A stretch of DNA of 64,000 nucleotides from Massilia rhizosphaerae. GTDB lineage: Bacteria > Pseudomonadota > Gammaproteobacteria > Burkholderiales > Burkholderiaceae_D. Location: positions 310,001 to 374,000 of the forward strand of contig NZ_JADKYX010000002.1 of NCBI RefSeq assembly GCF_016093545.1, read 5' to 3'. Position numbers and translations under genes: made by a program. The notes under the pieces are model-generated. The model was not told the origin of the DNA and ran no database searches. It worked only from the letters and a program-made list of their open reading frames with translations. The stretch's first letter is position 1. Every line of letters begins with the position of its first letter. Shown here piece by piece: positions 58,841-64,000 of the stretch.

Positions 58841-60402
58841 AACGCTTCAAGCGGCGCGCCGCCGGCCCGGATCCGCACGCCGTCGCGGAACCGCTCGACG
58901 CGTTGTACGTCCCGCCCAAGCCCGAGCTCGAGGAAAGCATCCAGCACTCGCTGTTCGGCGAGATCCTCGACTGGATGCTGGCCCCGCTGCTGCTGCTGTG
59001 GCCGATGAGCATCGCAATCACCTACCTGGTCGCGAAGTCGATCGCGAACCAGCCGTTCGACCACGCGCTGGAAAACAGCGTCACCGTGCTCGCGCAGCAG
59101 GTCAAGGAAGTGGACGGCAAGGTCGTCGCGCGCCTGCCCGGCACGGCCCGCGACATCCTGCGCGCGGACGACGTCGACAGCGTGTATTTCCAGGTCAGCG
59201 GCCCGAACGGCGAGCTCGTCGACGGCGACCGCGACCTGCCGCAGCCGAACCCGGACGACGCCGAGCGCAGCGGCCGCGTGCACTTCCGCACCGAGACCCT
59301 GCACGGCGCGCCGGTGCGCATCGCCTATGCCTGGGTCAACCTGCAGCCGCTGCTGGACGCGTCCCAGGAACCGCGCCTGGCCCTCGTGCAGGTGGCGGAA
59401 ACGCTGGAAAAACGGGCGCAACTGGCCAACGAGATCATCAAGGGCGTGATCCTGCCCCAGTTCATCATCCTGCCCGTGATCCTGGCCCTCGTCTGGTTCG
59501 CCCTGTCGCGCGGGCTGTCGCCGCTGGCGCAGCTGCAGGAGCGCATCCGCGCGCGCCCGCCGGACGACCTGTCGCCGATCGATTCGCGCCAGGTGCCGGA
59601 AGAAATCTCGCCGCTCGTGGGCTCGCTGAACGACATGCTGGCGCGCCTCGCGCACACGATCGCGGCGCAGAAGCGCTTCATCGCCGACGCCGCGCACCAG
59701 ATGAAGACGCCGCTCGCGGGCATGCGCATGCAGTCGGAACTGGCGCTGCGCCAGGTCGACCCGAACGAGATCCACCGCTCGCTCGAGCAGCTGGCCAAGA
59801 GTTCGGAGTCCGCCACGCGCCTCGTGAACCAGCTGCTGGCGCTGGCGCGCGCGGAAAACCAGCCGCACGCGGGCCTGGCCCTGGCCCCGCTCGACCTGGC
59901 GGCGCTGGCCCGCGACGTCGTGCAGGACTGGGTGCAGGCCTCGTTCGCGCACGAGATCGACCTCGGCTACGAAGTCATCGGCGACCCGCCGGAAATCGCC
60001 GGCAGCGCCATGATGCTGCGCGAGCTGCTCTCTAACCTCATCGACAACGCGTTGCGCTATACGCCGCCCGGCGGCAGCGTCACCGTGCGCGTGCGCGGCA
60101 CAAACATCGGCCACGGCAGCCAGGCCTTGCTGGAAGTGGAGGACACCGGTCCCGGCATCGCGCCGTCCGAACGGCACCGCGTGTTCGAGCCCTTCTACCG
60201 CATCCTCGGCTCCAGCGCGCCCGGCTCCGGCCTGGGTCTGGCCATCGTGCGCGAGATCGCGCAGCAGCACGGCGCCGAGATCGAGATCTTCAGCAACCCG
60301 CGCAGCACGCACAAGAAATTCCCGGGCAGCCTGTTCCGGCTGACCTTCCCGCCCACCGTCACGCCCGTCCCCGATGCCGACCGAGACCGCCCCTTCCTCT
60401 GA
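58837..60402 (+). CDS. Sensor histidine kinase (TctE-like)
   Basis: 521 residues: TM helix around 45-65 (LDWMLAPLLLLWPMSIAITYLV), periplasmic sensor region (~70-200) resembling the 2CSK N-terminal domain of TctE, TM2 around 208-230, HAMP-like linker, HisKA with AAHQMKTPLAGMRMQ and HATPase with LLSNLIDNALRYTPPGG, DTGPGIAPSER and GSGLGLAIVREIA. Its start is GTG overlapping the regulator stop. Its last 29 bases overlap the DUF4212 gene, which argues for one coupled operon. Confidence 0.92.
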   Translation: MKRFKRRAAGPDPHAVAEPLDALYVPPKPELEESIQHSLFGEILDWMLAPLLLLWPMSIAITYLVAKSIANQPFDHALENSVTVLAQQVKEVDGKVVARLPGTARDILRADDVDSVYFQVSGPNGELVDGDRDLPQPNPDDAERSGRVHFRTETLHGAPVRIAYAWVNLQPLLDASQEPRLALVQVAETLEKRAQLANEIIKGVILPQFIILPVILALVWFALSRGLSPLAQLQERIRARPPDDLSPIDSRQVPEEISPLVGSLNDMLARLAHTIAAQKRFIADAAHQMKTPLAGMRMQSELALRQVDPNEIHRSLEQLAKSSESATRLVNQLLALARAENQPHAGLALAPLDLAALARDVVQDWVQASFAHEIDLGYEVIGDPPEIAGSAMMLRELLSNLIDNALRYTPPGGSVTVRVRGTNIGHGSQALLEVEDTGPGIAPSERHRVFEPFYRILGSSAPGSGLGLAIVREIAQQHGAEIEIFSNPRSTHKKFPGSLFRLTFPPTVTPVPDADRDRPFL

Positions 60403-60679
60403 CCCCGACCGCGCCCGGGTCGTCGCCGCGCGCGCCGCGCACTGGACGCGCGCGCGCCGCCTGATCGCGCTGCTGCTGGCGCTGTGGCTCGCCACGAGCT
60501 TTTGCACCGTGTTCTTCGCGCGCGACCTCGCCCACCTGTCCGTGTTCGGCTGGCCGCTGTCGTTCTACCTCGCGGCCCAGGGCGCGTCGCTGACCTATCT
60601 CGCCATCATCGGGGCCTACGCCTGGCGCATGCGCATCCTCGACCGCGACTTTGCGCGCATGCTGGAGGAGCGTCCATGA
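60374..60679 (+). CDS. DUF4212 sodium/solute symporter small subunit
   Basis: 101 residues with two TM helices (LIALLLALWLATSFCTVFF and SFYLAAQGASLTYLAIIGAYAWRM) joined by a short loop. This is the DUF4212 small subunit that always precedes VC_2705-type symporters. It begins 29 bases before the kinase stop and ends overlapping the symporter start (ATGA). Confidence 0.9.
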   Translation: MPTETAPSSDPDRARVVAARAAHWTRARRLIALLLALWLATSFCTVFFARDLAHLSVFGWPLSFYLAAQGASLTYLAIIGAYAWRMRILDRDFARMLEERP

Positions 60680-62769
60680 CCGGCACCGCGCCGTCGGCGG
60701 CCGCCGCGACGAAGGCGAAGACGCGCAGCTATTTCCGCCGCCTGGCCCGTTACTACCTGTGGTTCACGGTCTGCTTCGGCCTGTTCCTCGGGGCGCTGGC
60801 GATCCTGGAAAACGAGGGGATGCCGCGCCAGTGGATCGGCCACCTGTACATGTTCGCCACGATCGTCCTGTACGCGATCATCGGCGTCGTCAGCCGCACG
60901 TCGAACGTGTCGGAATACTATGTGGCGGGGCGCCGCATCCCGGCCCTGTTCAACGGCATGGCGACGGCGGCCGACTGGATCTCGGCGGCCAGCTTCATCA
61001 GCCTCGCCGGCACGCTGTACCTGCACGGCTTCGACGCCCTCGCCTACGTGATGGGCTGGACGGGCGGCTACTGCCTCGTCGCGCTGCTGATCGCGCCCTA
61101 CCTGCGCCGCTTCGCGCAATACACGATCCCCGACTTCCTCGCGGCGCGCTACGGCGACGGCAGCACGGGAACCGGCCGGCGCGGCAAGGTGGTGCGCGCG
61201 CTCGCGGTCGGCGCCACCATCGTCGTCTCGTTCACCTACGTCGTGGCGCAGATCTACGCCGTGGGCCTGATCGCGTCGCGCTTCACGGGCGTCGATTTCT
61301 CGGTCGGCATCTTCCTCGGCCTCGCCAGCATCCTCGTGTGCTCCTTCCTGGGCGGCATGCGCGCCATCACGTGGACGCAGGTGGCGCAGTACATCATCAT
61401 CCTCGTCGCCTTCCTGATCCCGACGGTCTGGCTGTCCGTGAAATTCGCGGGCAATCCGGTGCCGCAGGTGGCGTACGGCTCCGTGCTGCCCAAATTGGCG
61501 AAGCGCGAAGCCCAGCTGGCGGCCGACCCGCGCGAGGCCGAGGTGCGCGCCGCGTTCCGCGCCCGTGCCGACGGCTACGGCGCGCGCCTGGCCGGCCTGC
61601 CCAAATCCTGGGAAGCGGGCAAGATCGACGCGCAGCGCCGGCTCGACAAGGCGCGCGGCCGCAACGCGCCGCTCGCCGAAGTGCGGGCGGCCGAGCGCGA
61701 CCTGATGGACTATCCGCGCACGGCGGACGAGGCGGCGCGCGCGTGGAGCGAGCTGCGCGCCGCCAACCTCGCGCGCGCCCAGCCGCCCGAGCCCCATGCG
61801 GAACCGTTCCCCGGCAAGACGCGGCAGGAATCCGACATCCGCCGCAACAACTTCCTGGCCCTCGTGTTCTGCCTGATGTTCGGCACCGCCGCGCTGCCGC
61901 ACATCCTGATGCGCGCGTACACGACGCCGTCCGTGCACGAGACGCGCGTGTCCGTGTTCTGGACGCTGTTCTTCATCCTGCTGATCTACCTGACCTTGCC
62001 CGCGCTGGCGGTGCTCGCCAAGTACGACATCTACACGGCCCTCGTCGGCACCGGCTACGACGCGCTGCCGACCTGGGTCTCGTACTGGGCCAACGTCGAC
62101 AAGGCGAACCCGTTGATCAGCATCGTCGACGTCAACCACGACGGCATCGTGCAGCTGGCCGAGATCGCGATCGACGGCGACGTGCTGACGCTCGCCACGC
62201 CGGAGATCGCCGGCCTGCCGTACGTGATTTCCGGCCTCGTCGCGGCCGGCGGCCTGGCGGCGGCGCTGTCCACGGCGGACGGGCTGCTGCTGGCGATCTC
62301 GAACGCGCTGTCGCACGACATCTACTTCAAGATCGTCGACCCGGGCGCGTCCACGCAGAAGCGCGTGACGATCTCCAAGCTGCTGCTGCTCGCCGTCGCC
62401 TTCATCGCGGCCTACGTCGCGTCGCAGAAGCCGGCGGACATCCTGTCGCTCGTCGGCGCCGCGTTCTCGCTCGCGGGGTCGACCATGTTCCCGGCGCTGG
62501 TGGCGGGCGTGTTCTGGAAGCGCGCCAATTTCACGGGCGCGATCGCGGGCATGGCGACGGGGTTCATCGTCTGCATCTACTACATGCTGCACACGAATCC
62601 GATGCTGGGCGGGAGCCTGGACGCCGTCTGGTTCCACATCGCGCCCATCTCCGCCGGCGTGTTCGGCGTGCCGGCGGGGGCGCTGGCGCTCGTCGCGGTC
62701 AGCCTGGCGACAAAGCCGCCGCCGCGCGAGAGCGGCGGGCTCGTGGCGCACATCCGGGCGCCGGAATGA
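60676..62769 (+). CDS. Sodium/solute symporter, VC_2705 subfamily (ActP-like)
   Basis: 697 residues of the SSS family with about 13-14 TM helices. Conserved SSS segments include GRRIPALFNGMATAADWISAASFISLAGTLYLHGFDALAYVMGWTGGY, FVVAQIYAVGLIASRFTG and YVISGLVAAGGLAAALSTADGLLLAISNALSHD (sodium site). A hydrophilic insert of ~140 residues (about 275-400), rich in Ala/Arg/Glu, separates two membrane parts, as is typical of the subfamily. It probably takes up acetate or another short carboxylate with sodium. It is the last gene of the two-component/symporter operon. Confidence 0.92.
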   Translation: MTGTAPSAAAATKAKTRSYFRRLARYYLWFTVCFGLFLGALAILENEGMPRQWIGHLYMFATIVLYAIIGVVSRTSNVSEYYVAGRRIPALFNGMATAADWISAASFISLAGTLYLHGFDALAYVMGWTGGYCLVALLIAPYLRRFAQYTIPDFLAARYGDGSTGTGRRGKVVRALAVGATIVVSFTYVVAQIYAVGLIASRFTGVDFSVGIFLGLASILVCSFLGGMRAITWTQVAQYIIILVAFLIPTVWLSVKFAGNPVPQVAYGSVLPKLAKREAQLAADPREAEVRAAFRARADGYGARLAGLPKSWEAGKIDAQRRLDKARGRNAPLAEVRAAERDLMDYPRTADEAARAWSELRAANLARAQPPEPHAEPFPGKTRQESDIRRNNFLALVFCLMFGTAALPHILMRAYTTPSVHETRVSVFWTLFFILLIYLTLPALAVLAKYDIYTALVGTGYDALPTWVSYWANVDKANPLISIVDVNHDGIVQLAEIAIDGDVLTLATPEIAGLPYVISGLVAAGGLAAALSTADGLLLAISNALSHDIYFKIVDPGASTQKRVTISKLLLLAVAFIAAYVASQKPADILSLVGAAFSLAGSTMFPALVAGVFWKRANFTGAIAGMATGFIVCIYYMLHTNPMLGGSLDAVWFHIAPISAGVFGVPAGALALVAVSLATKPPPRESGGLVAHIRAPE

Positions 62770-62809
62770 CGCCCCGGATGTCGAACCGGCGCGGTGGCGC
62801 CGCCGGCTG

Positions 62810-63394
62810 TCAGTGGATCGAATCCGCCACGATGCCCCGCCGCTGCAGTTCGGCCATCAGGCGGCCGACTTCCTGCTCGACCGACGCTGCGGCGCTGTCG
62901 AGCAGCACGTCGGGCGCTTCCGGCGCTTCGTAAGGCGACGTAATGCCGGTGAACTCCGGCAGCAGTCCCGCGCGCGCCTTGCGGTACAGGCCCTTGGGGT
63001 CGCGCGCCTCGCACACGGCGAGCGGGCAATCGCAATGGACTTCGATGAAATGCGGCGCCGGGATCAGCGCGCGGGCACGGGCGCGGTCGGCGCGCAGCGG
63101 GGAGATGACGGAGACGATCGCGATCTGGCCGGCCTCGTAATACAGGCGCGCCACTTCGCCGATGCGGCGGACGTTTTCGGAACGTTCGGGCAGCGAAAAG
63201 CCCAGGTCCGCGCACAGGCCGTGCCGGACCTTGTCGCCGTCCAGCACGAACACGCCGCAGCCGCGGTCGAACAGGGCGCGTTCGAGGGCCTGCGCCAGCG
63301 TCGTCTTGCCGGCGCCGGACAGCCCGGTGATCCAGACCACCGCGCCGTCGTGGCCGGCGCGGCGCCGCCGTTCCGCGGCACCGACGGGCGTCAT
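62810..63394 (-). CDS. cysC: Adenylylsulfate kinase
   Basis: 194 residues: P-loop GLSGAGKTTLAQALE near residue 28, then DGDKVRHGLCADLGFS, NVRRIGEVARL, SVISPLRADR, and FIEVHCDCPLAVCEARDPKGLY. It phosphorylates APS to PAPS. It stands alone without cysDN, so it may serve PAPS-dependent sulfation or assimilation elsewhere. It follows purM by 5 bases on the same strand. Confidence 0.92.
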   Translation of the reverse strand: MTPVGAAERRRRAGHDGAVVWITGLSGAGKTTLAQALERALFDRGCGVFVLDGDKVRHGLCADLGFSLPERSENVRRIGEVARLYYEAGQIAIVSVISPLRADRARARALIPAPHFIEVHCDCPLAVCEARDPKGLYRKARAGLLPEFTGITSPYEAPEAPDVLLDSAAASVEQEVGRLMAELQRRGIVADSIH

Positions 63395-63399
63395 GGGAT

Positions 63400-64000
63400 T
63401 TATTCGACGATGGTCTGCGCCTGGCCTTCGGCGCGGGCGCGGATCTCGCCGATGCGGTAGACGGTCTCGCCGGCCGCCTTCAGCTGGGCTTCGGCCGCGG
63501 CCGCGTTTTCCTTGGCCACGATCACCGTCATGCCGATGCCGCAGTTGAACACGCGGTGCATCTCGGCGTCCGCGACGCCGCCGTGCTGCTGCAGCCACTG
63601 GAACAGCGGCGGCAGGGTCCACGATTTGCTGTCGAGCACGGCCGTCAGGTTGTCGGCCAGCACGCGCGGGATATTTTCGACGAGGCCGCCGCCGGTGATG
63701 TGCACGAGGCCCTTCACTTCCATCGCCTGCATCAGCGCCAGCAGGGGCTTCACGTAGATGCGGGTCGGCTGCATCAGCGCGTCGGACAGCTTGCGGCCGT
63801 GGAAGTCCGCTTCCAGGTCCGGCTTCGACACCTCGATGATCTTGCGCACCAGCGAGTAGCCGTTCGAGTGGATGCCCGAGGAGGCCAGGCCCAGCACGAC
63901 GTCGCCCGGGGCGATCTTGGTGCCGTCGATGATCTGCGATTTTTCCACGGCGCCGACGGCGAAGCCGGCCAGGTCGTATTCGCCGTCCGGATACATGCTC
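63400..64000 (-). CDS. purM: Phosphoribosylformylglycinamidine cyclo-ligase, C-terminal part (runs off right edge)
   Basis: About 200 C-terminal residues are present: [34 protein letters not shown], the second-domain [15 protein letters not shown] and [14 protein letters not shown]. PurM closes the imidazole ring to give AIR from FGAM with ATP, the step before PurK/PurE. The N-terminal half lies outside the window. Confidence 0.95.
   Translation of the reverse strand, partial: SMYPDGEYDLAGFAVGAVEKSQIIDGTKIAPGDVVLGLASSGIHSNGYSLVRKIIEVSKPDLEADFHGRKLSDALMQPTRIYVKPLLALMQAMEVKGLVHITGGGLVENIPRVLADNLTAVLDSKSWTLPPLFQWLQQHGGVADAEMHRVFNCGIGMTVIVAKENAAAAEAQLKAAGETVYRIGEIRARAEGQAQTIVE

Overview
The window is high-GC, densely coded DNA from a betaproteobacterium, most likely Oxalobacteraceae of the Massilia/Telluria group (inference). 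Pointers are the Burkholderiales-type neighbourhoods azlCD-pgk-pyk-fba-purC-purE-purK-tsaC and recA-recX-(DUF2889-like)-sucC-sucD-pilA, a DUF4214/RTX-like exoprotein, a pqqABCDE cluster and many secreted hydrolases. No rRNA, tRNA, CRISPR array, integrase or transposase was found.

Layout. 1-2107: sensor kinase and the first codons of a response regulator that leaves the window. 2481-6706: cinA/pncC, a secreted metallophosphatase and an M16 peptidase. 6723-11738: a co-directional lysR-leuC-leuD-aconitase-like run; the last gene has the swivel domain fused in front of the [4Fe-4S] domain. 12477-13839: an SmtB-type zinc sensor with a near-perfect operator, coupled to a CDF zinc exporter. 13885-21462: cysK, FKBP, tcdA, a hemerythrin-PdxH fusion, cfa, msrA, a flavin reductase and glutaryl-CoA dehydrogenase. 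21666-25468: OmpW and two lipoprotein hydrolases. 25583-34663: tsaC, purine genes, lower glycolysis and azlCD, all on the minus strand. 34967-38997: a zf-CHCC protein, a YheT hydrolase, an unknown protein, a BepA-like protease and moaC.

39038-42221 is an accessory, visibly AT-richer island. It carries a type VI secretion Hcp followed by a MepA/LAS-type murein peptidase and a small Cys-containing exported protein. A second, diverged peptidase/exported-protein pair lies on the opposite strand behind an unknown gene. I read it as a T6SS effector-immunity cassette with a duplicated orphan pair; it is the most interesting part of the window.

42823-45985 is pqqABCDE, including the 24-residue pqqA. 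It is followed by a DUF4214/RTX-like exoprotein, a chemoreceptor, an S9 peptidase and a PilZ protein, then pilA with a textbook sigma-54 promoter and upstream TTGTC-containing palindromes, sucCD, and recX/recA with a LexA box in the promoter. The right end holds a TctD/TctE-like two-component system translationally coupled to a DUF4212 + VC_2705-type sodium/solute symporter, then cysC and a truncated purM.

Three intergenic loci carry a shared REP-like palindromic repeat, and one carries a long nested inverted repeat of unknown role.
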